From NCBI GenBank assembly GCA_000433775.1, contig HF998499.1, positions 69,528-94,930 of the forward strand: a DNA stretch of 25,403 nucleotides, in the 5' to 3' direction. This DNA is from Corallococcus sp. CAG:1435 (lineage in GTDB: Bacteria; Bacillota; Clostridia; Christensenellales; CAG-314). This document shows, piece after piece, positions 15,189 to 23,747 of the stretch (position 1 is the first letter of the stretch; each line of letters opens with the position of its first letter). The notes beneath the pieces are model-generated. The model was not told the origin of the DNA, did not search any database, and saw nothing but the letters and a program-made list of their open reading frames with translations. The position numbers were made by a program, and so were the translations under genes.

Positions 15189-17435
15189 ATGAAACAACGT
15201 TATCAAAAAAGACAACCTCAAGACGCCGACAGCGTGGAATATTTTCTTTCCGCAGGCATAAGTCAACCTTTGGCAGAAATGTTGAGTGCCAGAGGCGTTT
15301 GCGCTGCCAATTTTCAGGATTTTTTCGGCGAAGGACGTTTTCACTCTCCGTTTGAAATGAAAAATATGAGGGAAGCGGCGGAAACGCTGTCCTTTGTGTT
15401 GGAAGAGGGGGGAAGCGTGCTTATCTGCGGCGACTACGACGCCGACGGACTGACTGCGTCAAGCATTTTGTCCCTGTTTTTTTCCGACAACGGCGTGGAC
15501 AACGACGTTATTGTTCCCACGAGAGAGCAGGGGTACGGTTTGCATGCCGACTTGGTAATAAAAGCATTTGAAAAGAAGTTTTACGACTTGGTAATAACGG
15601 TAGACTGCGGAATTTCCAACAAGGCGGAAGTGGCGCAAATCATGGACGAGTTGGGAACGGAAGTTATCGTAACCGACCACCACGAATTGCCGGAGCAGTT
15701 GCCCGATTGCATCTGCGTCAACCCCAAACTCGGCTACCCCTTTCCCTATCTTTCGGGTGCAGGCGTGGCGTGGAAGTTGGTGGAAGCGTTGGCAGGCAGG
15801 GAAACTGCGGCAAAGTACAGTCAACTTGCCATGATAGGCACAATAGGCGACCTGATGCCGTTGCGTGACGAAAACCGAAGTATCGTAAAGATGGGGCTGG
15901 CAAATTTTCAGCACAAAAGCCTGCAAAAACTTGCGGAACTTTCCAAATGCCCGTCGCAACTTTCCGCATCCGACGTTGCAATGAAAATCACACCTAAAAT
16001 AAATGCCGCCGGCCGTGTGGAAAACCCCGTCTACGCCTTGAAGGTGTTGCTTGCAAGGGACAAAACGGACGTTGCGTCGGTGAACAAACTGCTGGAACTC
16101 AACGAATTGCGCAAAACGCTGCTTGCCGACATCGTGGCGGAGGCGGACGGAATGTGCGACAGCGAGGTCATTTGCAGGGAAAGGCTGACGTTTTTGCACA
16201 GCGAAAGTTGGGCAACGGGCATTTTGGGCATTGCCGCCACACGCTACAAGGAAAGGTACAATTTGCCTGCGGTGGTGCTGACAAGGGACAAAACAAGCAA
16301 TCTGTTTGTCGGTTCCGCACGTGGCGTGGAAGGTCTGGATTTGTTTGAAATATTCGTGTCTTGCGCCGATTTGCTGGACCATTACGGCGGACACAAAGCC
16401 GCAGTCGGTTTCAGCGTCAGGGAAGAAAACCTGCAACCTTTGCGCCAACGTCTTTCGCAAAAACTGCTTGCCGAGGACGCATCGCTTTTTGAGAAAAAAC
16501 TGTACTACGACGTTGATTTGCAAGGGCAAAACATTGCCGACGTGTACCGTTTCACACAAAAAATGCAACCGCTGTTGCCACAGGACAAAGTGGTGTGTCT
16601 GGTGCATGACGTGGTGAAGTTTGCCCGCAGTTTCGGCAAAGACGACGCTCACCTTTCGGCAACGCTTGCCGGTGGGTTGGAAATAAAGGGCTTTTTCAAC
16701 TACGGACGTTACGCCCCCTACATCAAAAACGGCGCAGACATTCAGGCGTTGGTGTCGTTGGAAAAGGACGATTACACAGGCAACGTCTGCGGTGTGATAG
16801 AGGATTTGTCGCTTCTGAATTCCGTGTGTTTCGACGACTTTTACCGCAAAAACTTTCTGCGGCGTTTTGTAACGGAAAATGTGGCAAGCGCAACGAGAGA
16901 GCAGGCGGAAAATCTGTTGAAACAACCGTCGACGTTAGCGGTGTTTGACGACTACGAAACGTTTTTGCAGGAAAGCAAACGCTTTGACTTTGAAGACTTT
17001 GCTTTGGACATTTTTTTCCCCAACAGCATGTCTTCCAAAACCGTTGTCGTTTCGCCCAATGCCGACTACAACTTCGACAGATACAAAAACGTTTTGTGTT
17101 TTGTTAAACAGGGCGCAATGGTGAAGGTTGACGGTGCAACCTACTTTGCCGTGCAACCTGCCAACGAAAAGTTGTACGCACTTCCTATGGAACGCAAAGT
17201 TTGCGTTGCCGTGTACACGGCGTTGAAAAATAAAGGTGCCTACGACAGTCTTGAAGGGGTTTTTGACAAGTATCTTTTGGGAAAAATATCCTACGACCAG
17301 TACATTGTGGCGTTGCGTGTGTTTGTGCAGTTGAATTTGCTTTCAATAAAGGACAGGTTCACAATCACTCTCAACACGGCAGTAAAGGCGGAGTTGGAAA
17401 ATTCCCCCTTGTATCGTTATTTTGCAACCCCCTGA
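15189..17435 (+). CDS. recJ: Single-stranded-DNA 5'-exonuclease RecJ
   Basis: RecJ degrades single-stranded DNA 5' to 3' in recombination and mismatch or base-excision repair. The 748-residue product has the DHH-family motifs in order: CGDYDADGLTA (80-90, D82/D84/D86), VDCGIS (138-143, D139), VTDHHELPE (161-169, D163-H164-H165) and GTIGDLMPL with D221. KINAAGRVENPV follows at 270-281, then the DHHA1 block DHYGGHKAAVGFS (397-409). A further C-terminal region of about 190 residues matches the longer Gram-positive form of RecJ. GGAG lies before the ATG at 15189. Clostridia often have apt between recJ and relA; it is missing here and replaced by a 167-nt spacer. Confidence 0.95.
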   Translation: MKQRYQKRQPQDADSVEYFLSAGISQPLAEMLSARGVCAANFQDFFGEGRFHSPFEMKNMREAAETLSFVLEEGGSVLICGDYDADGLTASSILSLFFSDNGVDNDVIVPTREQGYGLHADLVIKAFEKKFYDLVITVDCGISNKAEVAQIMDELGTEVIVTDHHELPEQLPDCICVNPKLGYPFPYLSGAGVAWKLVEALAGRETAAKYSQLAMIGTIGDLMPLRDENRSIVKMGLANFQHKSLQKLAELSKCPSQLSASDVAMKITPKINAAGRVENPVYALKVLLARDKTDVASVNKLLELNELRKTLLADIVAEADGMCDSEVICRERLTFLHSESWATGILGIAATRYKERYNLPAVVLTRDKTSNLFVGSARGVEGLDLFEIFVSCADLLDHYGGHKAAVGFSVREENLQPLRQRLSQKLLAEDASLFEKKLYYDVDLQGQNIADVYRFTQKMQPLLPQDKVVCLVHDVVKFARSFGKDDAHLSATLAGGLEIKGFFNYGRYAPYIKNGADIQALVSLEKDDYTGNVCGVIEDLSLLNSVCFDDFYRKNFLRRFVTENVASATREQAENLLKQPSTLAVFDDYETFLQESKRFDFEDFALDIFFPNSMSSKTVVVSPNADYNFDRYKNVLCFVKQGAMVKVDGATYFAVQPANEKLYALPMERKVCVAVYTALKNKGAYDSLEGVFDKYLLGKISYDQYIVALRVFVQLNLLSIKDRFTITLNTAVKAELENSPLYRYFATP

Positions 17436-17456
17436 CAACGCCGTCGGCGTTGTCAG
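17432..17456 (+). terminator. Perfect inverted repeat overlapping the recJ stop; possible terminator
   Basis: CTGACAACGCC and GGCGTTGTCAG form a perfect 11-bp stem with a 3-nt spacer, and the recJ TGA is in the 5' arm. There is no T-run after it, so intrinsic termination is doubtful. Confidence 0.45.
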
Positions 17457-17488
17457 AGGCAGTAACGCTTCGGCGCAAAATCCGAAAC

Positions 17489-17513
17489 AAAAAATCCCTC
17501 TGCAAGAAGAGGG
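17489..17513 (-). terminator. Terminator-like hairpin on the minus strand
   Basis: Read on the minus strand, CCCTCT / AGAGGG (17496-17513) is followed by A and six T. No minus-strand gene is seen in the window, so it may block antisense transcription or be chance. Confidence 0.3.
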
Positions 17514-17602
17514 CTGACTAAACAAGGCAAATGTCGCAAACATTTTTACGGCAAAATTGTCGGATGAGGTGTAAAGGACATTTGTACAACAGGAAATAAA
17601 TT

Positions 17603-19792
17603 ATGTACAGCGAAAAGGAAAATGCGGAAGTTACAATAAAGAACTTCCTTTCAAAAGTAAGGCATTACTATCATCCCACGGAAGTGTCCAAAATTTACGA
17701 CGCTTTCGAAGTGGCGCAAAAGGCACACGAGGGACAGTTCCGTGCAAGTGGCAGACCTTACATAACGCACCCCACGATAGTGGCGGACATTCTTGTGGAC
17801 ATGGGTTTTGACGTGCCCACGATAAGTGCTGCGCTTTTGCACGACACGGTGGAGGACACCTACGTTACCGATGCCGACCTGCGGGAAAAGTTCGGCGACG
17901 AAATTGCCGACCTTGTTGCAGGCGTAACCAAACTGGACAAAATTCAATTTCACAACAAGGAAGAGGAACAGACGGAAAACATGCGCAAGATGTTTTTTGC
18001 AATGGCAAAGGACATACGTGTAATGATGATAAAACTTGCCGACCGTCTGCACAATATGCGTTCGCTGATGTACCTTTCTCCGGAAAAACAGCAGGTAATT
18101 GCCAAGGAAACGTTGGACATTTTTGCACCCATTGCAGGCAGATTGGGTATTTCTTCCGTAAAAAGCGAGTTGGAAGATTTGTGCTTGAAGTACCTCGACC
18201 GCAAGGCGTACGACGAAATTGCACAGGGCATTGCCATGAAGAAGACGGAAAGGGAAACGATAGTGGAAACTTTCATCTTCCAACTGAAAGACAAGTTGCG
18301 TGCTTCCAACATCGAACACTTTGACGTGTATTGGCGTACAAAGCATTTCTATTCCATCTACAAAAAGATGAAAAAGCAAAACAAAACGTTGGAACAGGTG
18401 TACGACCTCACCGCCGTGCGTGTAATTGTGGACACAATACGTGATTGCTACGCCGTGCTGGGCTCCATTCACGACAAGTGGAAGCCAATGCCCGGACGTT
18501 TCAAGGATTACATTGCCGTTCCCAAACGCAACATGTATCAATCGTTGCACACAACGGTGTTTCTGGACTACGAATCTCACCGCTATCCCATCGAAGTGCA
18601 AATCCGCACCTATGAAATGCACAAGATTGCGGAATACGGTGTCGCCGCCCATTGGAAGTACAAGGAAGGCATCGCCTCCAAAACGGACATGGACGAAACG
18701 CTGGGTTGGGTGAAGGAAGTGCTTTCCTACGACAAGGACTTCCGTGACAGCAAGGAATTTTTGGATCTCATTCGCAAAGACATTTCCAACACCAACGAGG
18801 TGTACATTTTCACCCCCAACGGCGACGTGAAAATTTTGCCGGCAGGCGCAAATGCGCTGGACTTTGCCTACGCCGTGCACAGTCAGGTGGGTAACAAGTG
18901 CGTCGGCACCAAGGTTAACAACAAAATAGTGCCTTTGGACACCGTGTTGCAAACGGGGGACACGGTGGAAGTGATGACCAACCCCAACGCCAAGGGACCT
19001 TCCCGTGATTGGCTGAAAATAGTAACAACCCCTTCCGCCAAGGCAAAGATAAGACAATTTTTCAAAAGAGAACTCAAAGACGAGTACATTCGCACAGGCA
19101 AAAGCATGGTGGAGCGTGACGCCAAACACCGTGGTATTGCCCTTTCGGAGTTACTTACGCCGGAGGCCATTGCCGCCGTGTGCGAAAGGTACATGTTTAC
19201 GGACGAAGACGAGATGTATGCGGCGATAGGCTACGGAAGCATATCCCTCACGCAGGTTATGCTGAAACTCATCACCAGCAACCGACTTGTTTCCGACGCC
19301 GTCAAGGCACAGCAGGTGGTGCGCAATCACAAGGTGGCAACCACCAAGGAAAAATCGGTAATAATCAAAGGCGTGGAAGGCTTGCTTGTGCGTTTTTCAC
19401 GTTGTTGCAGTCCCGTTCCCGGCGACGAAATCGTGGGGTACATTTCACGTGGAAGAGGTGTGTGCGTACACCGTGCCGATTGTCCCGCAGTAAAAAACAT
19501 GGAACCGGAAAGGCTGATAAAGGCGGAGTGGGCAACGACCAGCGGACAGACCACCTTCCCCGCCTCGATAGAGATAATTTCCGAAGACAAGGGAGATATT
19601 TTTGCGGAAATAACCCGTACCATTGCCAACGAAGGTTTGCCAATGACGGCAATCAATGCCCGCAAGGACAAAAAAGGCAATGCCGTTGCCAGCGTAACGG
19701 TGGAAATTTCCAACCATGAGCAGGTAAACCAACTCATTGCAAAAATAAAATCTTTGCCTGCGGTAATAAACGTCTACCGCACAAACGGATGA
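17603..19792 (+). CDS. relA: Bifunctional (p)ppGpp synthetase/hydrolase, RelA/SpoT family
   Basis: This enzyme makes and degrades the starvation alarmone (p)ppGpp. The 729-residue product has the full long-RSH layout. The HD hydrolase domain (about 40-190) carries H56, H80-D81 in ALLHDTVEDT and D147 in KLADRLHN. The synthetase domain (about 235-350) carries GRFKDYIAVPK (298-308) and YQSLHTTV. A TGS domain (about 399-460), a helical region, a conserved-cysteine block (RFSRCCSPVPGDE...HRADCPAV, about 594-628) and a C-terminal ACT domain (about 655-728) follow. RFKD at 299-302 is the RxKD form typical of bifunctional Rel rather than ExDD of synthetase-only RelA. Its stop overlaps the MBL gene start by 4 nt (ATGA). 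Confidence 0.96.
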   Translation: MYSEKENAEVTIKNFLSKVRHYYHPTEVSKIYDAFEVAQKAHEGQFRASGRPYITHPTIVADILVDMGFDVPTISAALLHDTVEDTYVTDADLREKFGDEIADLVAGVTKLDKIQFHNKEEEQTENMRKMFFAMAKDIRVMMIKLADRLHNMRSLMYLSPEKQQVIAKETLDIFAPIAGRLGISSVKSELEDLCLKYLDRKAYDEIAQGIAMKKTERETIVETFIFQLKDKLRASNIEHFDVYWRTKHFYSIYKKMKKQNKTLEQVYDLTAVRVIVDTIRDCYAVLGSIHDKWKPMPGRFKDYIAVPKRNMYQSLHTTVFLDYESHRYPIEVQIRTYEMHKIAEYGVAAHWKYKEGIASKTDMDETLGWVKEVLSYDKDFRDSKEFLDLIRKDISNTNEVYIFTPNGDVKILPAGANALDFAYAVHSQVGNKCVGTKVNNKIVPLDTVLQTGDTVEVMTNPNAKGPSRDWLKIVTTPSAKAKIRQFFKRELKDEYIRTGKSMVERDAKHRGIALSELLTPEAIAAVCERYMFTDEDEMYAAIGYGSISLTQVMLKLITSNRLVSDAVKAQQVVRNHKVATTKEKSVIIKGVEGLLVRFSRCCSPVPGDEIVGYISRGRGVCVHRADCPAVKNMEPERLIKAEWATTSGQTTFPASIEIISEDKGDIFAEITRTIANEGLPMTAINARKDKKGNAVASVTVEISNHEQVNQLIAKIKSLPAVINVYRTNG

Positions 19793-20412
19793 TGTATCGG
19801 GTATTTGCGCAGGGAATGTTGCAGACAAACTGCATTGTGTTGCAACGTGACGGCAACTGCGTTGTGGTGGATTGCGCCTACGGAAGCGGTGATGTGGAAA
19901 GTTACATTGCACGAAACAGTCTGAATCTTGTTGCCGTGTTGCTTACTCACGGACACTTTGACCATTGCGGAGGCGTGCAACACCTTTTGCAAAGTTGCGG
20001 TAACGGCAAAGACATTCCTGTTTTCGTGGGACAAAATGATTTGCTGTTGGCGCAAAATGCCTCCAAAAACAGGTGGCACATTCCCGCTCGGGACTGTTTC
20101 CCCACCCAAACGCTGTCCGAAGGGCGTTTTTCGGTGGATAATTTCTCTTTTGACGTTTTGGAAACGCCGGGACACACCGCAGGAAGCGTGTGTTACGTTT
20201 GCGAAGACCTTTTGCTGTGTGGCGACACGCTGTTTCGCAATTCCGTCGGCAGGACGGATTTTCCCGAAAGTCAACCTCTTCAACTCAAACAATCACTGCA
20301 AAAACTGTGCAGTTTGCAAAAAAATTACACTTTGCTGTGCGGACACGGTCAAATGTCCACATTGGACAGCGAAAAGAAAAACAATCCCTATTTGTATGAC
20401 ATTACACACTGA
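19789..20412 (+). CDS. MBL-fold metallo-hydrolase (glyoxalase II-like)
   Basis: The 207-residue product is a compact metallo-beta-lactamase-fold hydrolase. All seven two-metal ligands are present: H54, H56, D58 and H59 in LLTHGHFDHCGG, H129 in TPGHTAGS, D146 in CGDTLF and H186 in CGHG. This pattern is typical of glyoxalase II and related thioester hydrolases, but the substrate cannot be read from sequence. An MBL hydrolase between relA and hemZ is a common clostridial arrangement, often with dtd in front; dtd is absent here. ATG codons at 19789 and 19792 are both possible starts. The first overlaps the relA stop and is preferred for coupling. It overlaps hemZ by 17 nt. Confidence 0.9.
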   Translation: MMYRVFAQGMLQTNCIVLQRDGNCVVVDCAYGSGDVESYIARNSLNLVAVLLTHGHFDHCGGVQHLLQSCGNGKDIPVFVGQNDLLLAQNASKNRWHIPARDCFPTQTLSEGRFSVDNFSFDVLETPGHTAGSVCYVCEDLLLCGDTLFRNSVGRTDFPESQPLQLKQSLQKLCSLQKNYTLLCGHGQMSTLDSEKKNNPYLYDITH

Positions 20413-21781
20413 CGTGAATTTTCCAACGGAAATACAGGACGTCGCCAAACTGTTTTTTGACGAGGTAACATTGGGCGACGACGGCGAAATATCCCTCACG
20501 CAAAACCGTGAAGGGGACGTTTTCACCTACACTGCGACAATGCATGGCAAAACATGCACTGCCAAGGCGGACGTTTGCGGTACCGACCAACTGCAAAGCG
20601 TGCGTTTGCAAAAGCGTTACGCCAAAATTGCGCTGTACAATCTGCTTAAAGAGGTTACGGGAAAAGAAATGCCGTGGGGCAGTCTCACGGGCATCCGTCC
20701 CACGAAACTTGCCTGTCAACTGCAAAGCGAGGGGCTGGATTGGCAGCAGACTTTCGTCAATCTTCTGGGCGTTTCCCCTCAAAAAACGCAACTTGTCGCC
20801 GACATTCTGCAATGTCAGGGCAGTTTGCGAAACTTCACCGATACAGCCGATTTGTACGTGGGTATTCCCTTTTGCGTAACACGTTGCAGTTACTGTTCTT
20901 TCACGAGCGGCGAAATAGAGCGTATGAAAAAGTATGTTCAGCCTTATGTGGAAAGTTTGCGTACGGACATAAGACGTACCCTGCAATTTGCCGAGGAAAA
21001 GGGTATTGCGCTTCGCAACGTCTACTTCGGCGGAGGTACGCCGACATCTCTTTCGGCAAGTCAACTTGATGAAATTTTGCAGGAAATCACCTTCAAACCG
21101 CAGGAATTCACCGTGGAAGCGGGGCGTCCCGACACGTTGGACGAGGAAAAACTTGCCGTACTGAAAAAACACGGCGTGCAACGCATTTCCGTGAACCCCC
21201 AAACTTTCAATCAAAGCGTTCTGGACGAAATAGGGCGTAAACACACCGTGCAGGACATCTACGACAAGTACGCTTTGGCAAAGTCTTTCAATTTCATTGT
21301 GAACATGGACCTCATTGCGGGCTTGCCCAAGGAAAGTTACCAAATGTTTTGTCACAGTGTGGACTGTGCCATTCAACTTGCGCCGGAAAACATCACGGTG
21401 CACACCCTGGCATTGAAGCACGGCACTCTTCTGAAAGAGGAACATTACTGTTCGGAAAGCGACGTGGCGCAAATGGTGGACTACGCACATTCCGCATTGC
21501 GCAAGGCGGGCTACCTTCCCTACTATATGTACAGGCAAAAGTACATGTCGCAAAACCTGGAAAACGTCGGTTTTTGTAAGCCCGGGTATCCTTGCGTTTA
21601 CAACATTGGCATTATGGAAGAGGTAACGGACATTCTTGCGTGCGGAACAAATGCAATTTCCAAAAAAATTTCTCAAAGCGAAAACAGGATAGAGCGTGCC
21701 GCAAACGCCAAAGACGTCATCACCTACATACAACGCAACGAAGACTATCTTCAAAAAAAATTTGCTCTGTTTGAAAGGTAA
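20396..21781 (+). CDS. hemZ: HemZ-type radical-SAM coproporphyrinogen III oxidase-like protein
   Basis: HemZ belongs to the oxygen-independent coproporphyrinogen oxidase group of radical-SAM enzymes. The ATG at 20396 is chosen because the frame is open far upstream only as a shadow of the MBL gene. The 461-residue product has an N-terminal domain with the HemZ-typical SLTGIRPTKLA (96-106). The iron-sulfur motif C160-xxx-C164-xx-C167 in GIPFCVTRCSYCSF follows, then VYFGGGTPTSL, PQTFN and a C-terminal block YYMYRQKYMSQNLENVGFCKPG. The last matches the HemZ form rather than HemN or HemW. The ribosome site is weak; overlap with the MBL gene by 17 nt suggests coupling. hisS often follows hemZ but does not here. 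True activity in heme synthesis is unproven for much of this subgroup. Confidence 0.9.
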   Translation: MTLHTDVNFPTEIQDVAKLFFDEVTLGDDGEISLTQNREGDVFTYTATMHGKTCTAKADVCGTDQLQSVRLQKRYAKIALYNLLKEVTGKEMPWGSLTGIRPTKLACQLQSEGLDWQQTFVNLLGVSPQKTQLVADILQCQGSLRNFTDTADLYVGIPFCVTRCSYCSFTSGEIERMKKYVQPYVESLRTDIRRTLQFAEEKGIALRNVYFGGGTPTSLSASQLDEILQEITFKPQEFTVEAGRPDTLDEEKLAVLKKHGVQRISVNPQTFNQSVLDEIGRKHTVQDIYDKYALAKSFNFIVNMDLIAGLPKESYQMFCHSVDCAIQLAPENITVHTLALKHGTLLKEEHYCSESDVAQMVDYAHSALRKAGYLPYYMYRQKYMSQNLENVGFCKPGYPCVYNIGIMEEVTDILACGTNAISKKISQSENRIERAANAKDVITYIQRNEDYLQKKFALFER

Positions 21782-21782
21782 A

Positions 21783-22961
21783 ATGAAAAGAAAAATCGTT
21801 TCCAAACTGATTGCCCTTTCGGCGCTGTTGTTTTTGCTGGGCGTGTTGCTTTTGCTGAAAACAAACCAAGCCGTGTGCGAGTTTTTCGCCACGACATTTT
21901 CCCGTGCATGGATTTTCCTGTTCGGAAACCTTTTCGGCTGGCTTCCTTTCAGTGTGTACGAACTTTTTCTTGTTGCGGTTATTGTCGGTGCAGTGGTGTG
22001 CCTTGTGCTGATAATAAAACAGTTGTGCGCACGTCAGTGGAAAAGGGCGTTGTCTGCGGTAATTTCCGTTGCGCTTGCCGTGGTGGTTTTTGCCAACGTC
22101 TACACAGCAACGGCGTCTTTTTCCTACAACAGAGAGCCGCTTCCCGACGAGGTTTACACCGAGTACACCGCCGAGGACTTTTCCTTCGACGATGTCGTAT
22201 CGCTAGCCACGGCTTTGGTGCAGGAGGCAAACGACGCCTACCGAAACACCCGACACGACGAAAACGGAAACATAGTGTATCCCTACACTTTTTCCGAAAT
22301 GTCGGATAAAATTGCCGAGGAATATGCCAAGTTGCAAAGCGATTACTTTTCGCCCTACACGCCAAAGGCAAAAAAGATAATAAACAAGTGGATAATGAGT
22401 CAAATGCACATTGTAGGTGTGTTTTTTGCTCCCACGGGCGAGGCAAACATCAACGGCAACGAAACCAACATGTACCTTCCCTGTACAATGGCGCACGAAA
22501 TGGCGCACGGCAAAGGCGTAATGCGTGAATACGAGGCAAACATTGTTTCCACCTACGTTTTGCTCAACAGCGACGACGTGTACCTAAGGTACGGGGTACT
22601 GACCAAAATGATGTTTTCCGCACTGAGTTTGCTTGCCAAGTATCCCAATTACAGCGACACGTTGCAATCGCTGTTAGACACTGTCGACACGGGAATTTTC
22701 CGTGAAAGGGACAACTATTCCAAGTTTTACGGACAGTTTACGCTGTTTGACGACATAGGCGAGTTTTTCAACGATTTGTACCTGAAATTGCAAAATCAGC
22801 ATGAAGGCACCGACAGTTACGAAAAACCCGGCGAAACGGAAGGCACGGGTGAAGTGGACGGCGACGGCAACGAAATTGTGGTGATAGTGCGGTTTTCCGA
22901 TATGGAAAATTTGCTTATAAAACTGTACAAACAAAATCTTTTTGCAACAAAAGCGTCCTGA
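21783..22961 (+). CDS. DUF3810-type membrane protein with HExxH zinc-peptidase motif
   Basis: The start is the ATG at 21783, 1 nt after the hemZ stop; an upstream TTG in the same frame lies inside hemZ. The 392-residue product has three N-terminal helices (about 8-25, 58-79 and 90-107) and then a large soluble domain. That domain holds MAHEMAHGKG (236-245) with H238-E239-H242, followed by REYEANIV, where E251 could be the third zinc ligand as in gluzincins. A low-complexity acidic stretch (about 340-368) precedes the C-terminus. Motif and topology fit the DUF3810 family, whose function is unknown to me. Which side of the membrane the catalytic domain faces is not certain. The stop codon is inside the terminator stem. 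Confidence 0.82.
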   Translation: MKRKIVSKLIALSALLFLLGVLLLLKTNQAVCEFFATTFSRAWIFLFGNLFGWLPFSVYELFLVAVIVGAVVCLVLIIKQLCARQWKRALSAVISVALAVVVFANVYTATASFSYNREPLPDEVYTEYTAEDFSFDDVVSLATALVQEANDAYRNTRHDENGNIVYPYTFSEMSDKIAEEYAKLQSDYFSPYTPKAKKIINKWIMSQMHIVGVFFAPTGEANINGNETNMYLPCTMAHEMAHGKGVMREYEANIVSTYVLLNSDDVYLRYGVLTKMMFSALSLLAKYPNYSDTLQSLLDTVDTGIFRERDNYSKFYGQFTLFDDIGEFFNDLYLKLQNQHEGTDSYEKPGETEGTGEVDGDGNEIVVIVRFSDMENLLIKLYKQNLFATKAS

Positions 22962-22980
22962 TTTTTCGGGACGCTTTTTT
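22950..22980 (+). terminator. Rho-independent terminator ending the relA-MBL-hemZ-DUF3810 block
   Basis: AAAGCGTCCTGA / TCGGGACGCTTT form a 12-bp stem (one G-U pair) with a four-T loop, followed by further T. The stop codon TGA (22959-22961) is in the 5' arm. Confidence 0.9.
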
Positions 22981-23092
22981 GTTGCGTTGTGAAGTTACGG
23001 CTTTCCCCTGTTTTGGGCAGCAGGCACGGGCTTTGCCACGGTTGAAGTGCGCCGTGTTGTGTCGTTACACTAAGCCGTGGCTGTGGAAAGGG
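22981..23092. other. Spacer with long-range inverted repeat
   Basis: No gene is seen. GCCACGG (23035-23041) and CCGTGGC (23075-23081) are complementary and enclose a smaller GTGT/ACAC pair, so a 47-nt RNA structure is possible just before the repeat units. Confidence 0.35.
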
Positions 23093-23552
23093 TTTGCCTC
23101 AAAAACACCTTTTATTCTGTCGTAGCAAAAGTGACAAATGTGTTGCAACAGGGGGTTTTCCTTGTTGCGTCCTTTTTGTGTTGCCGTTGGTGGCGTTGCC
23201 GAGTTTCGCCCTGCAATTTTGCGTTTTTAATTTGAAACAACTTTGTTGCGTCGTGAAATCTTGCCTGTTTGTGAAGGGTCTTACTGCATGCAAACTTTGC
23301 GTAGCGTTATCCTTTGGCGGTAAAGGATTTGCCTCAATTCTGTCGTAGCAAAAGGGGCAAATGTGTTGCAACAGGGGTTTTCCTTGTTGCGTCCTTTTTG
23401 TGTTGCCGTTGGTGGCGTTGCCGAGTTTCGCCCTGCAATTTTGCGTTTTTAATTTGAAACAACTTTGTTGCGTCGTGAAAACTTGACTGTTGGTGAACGG
23501 TCTGACTGCATGCAAACTTTGCGTAACGTTACTCTTTGGCGGTAAAGGGTTT
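23093..23552. repeat. Two tandem intergenic units of about 230 bp with conserved hairpins
   Basis: Unit 1 is 23093-23327 and unit 2 is 23328-23552. Both start TTTGCCTCA and include GTGTTGCAACAGGGG, GTCCTTTTTGTGTTGCCG and CTGCATGCAAACTTTGCG. Unit 1 has 12 extra bases near its start. Each holds a GCAACA/TGTTGC hairpin (23145-23168; 23368-23390) and a seven-pair hairpin with loop GGCGGT (23309-23328; 23531-23550). Between the two copies of the second hairpin, one T-A pair becomes C-G and one C-G becomes T-G, so pairing is kept. A long minus-strand frame spans both units but looks like a by-product of the repeat. Confidence 0.85.
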
Positions 23553-23610
23553 TTCGTTGTCAAATTCAATTTATGTTTCGTGCTTTAACAAACAAATGCC
23601 GAGCAGTTAC

Positions 23611-23640
23611 TTGCAAAGACAACGGCTGTCGTGTTACAAT
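23611..23640 (+). promoter_or_regulatory. Possible promoter for the exonuclease gene
   Basis: TTGCAA (23611-23616) and TACAAT (23635-23640) are 18 nt apart, with an extended -10 (TGT before TACAAT). The gene starts about 107 nt downstream. The rest of 23553-23747 shows no gene. Confidence 0.45.
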
Positions 23641-23747
23641 TTGTTGTACAATGTCAAATGTTCGGCAATTCAACGTTGTCGGCGGCTTTTTTACGGCGAT
23701 TGTCGGGACAAGCACATTCAATTTTACTTTGAGGCAGGTTGCAGGTA

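Noticed and set aside
15459..16925. Very long minus-strand open frames, also at 17651-19129 and 20402-21892
   Set aside because: They lie opposite recJ, relA and hemZ, whose proteins carry complete family motifs; the antisense frames have no recognisable domain and arise from codon bias.
23099..23569. 156-residue minus-strand frame made of two 74-residue repeats
   Set aside because: Differences between copies (S/D, V/A, S/R, V/D) change amino acids with no sign of codon-level constraint, the frame slips in the last part, there is no good ribosome site, and hairpin pairing explains the conservation better.
22981..23747. Mobile element or IS remnant carrying the repeats
   Set aside because: No transposase, no terminal inverted repeats and no target-site duplication could be seen.
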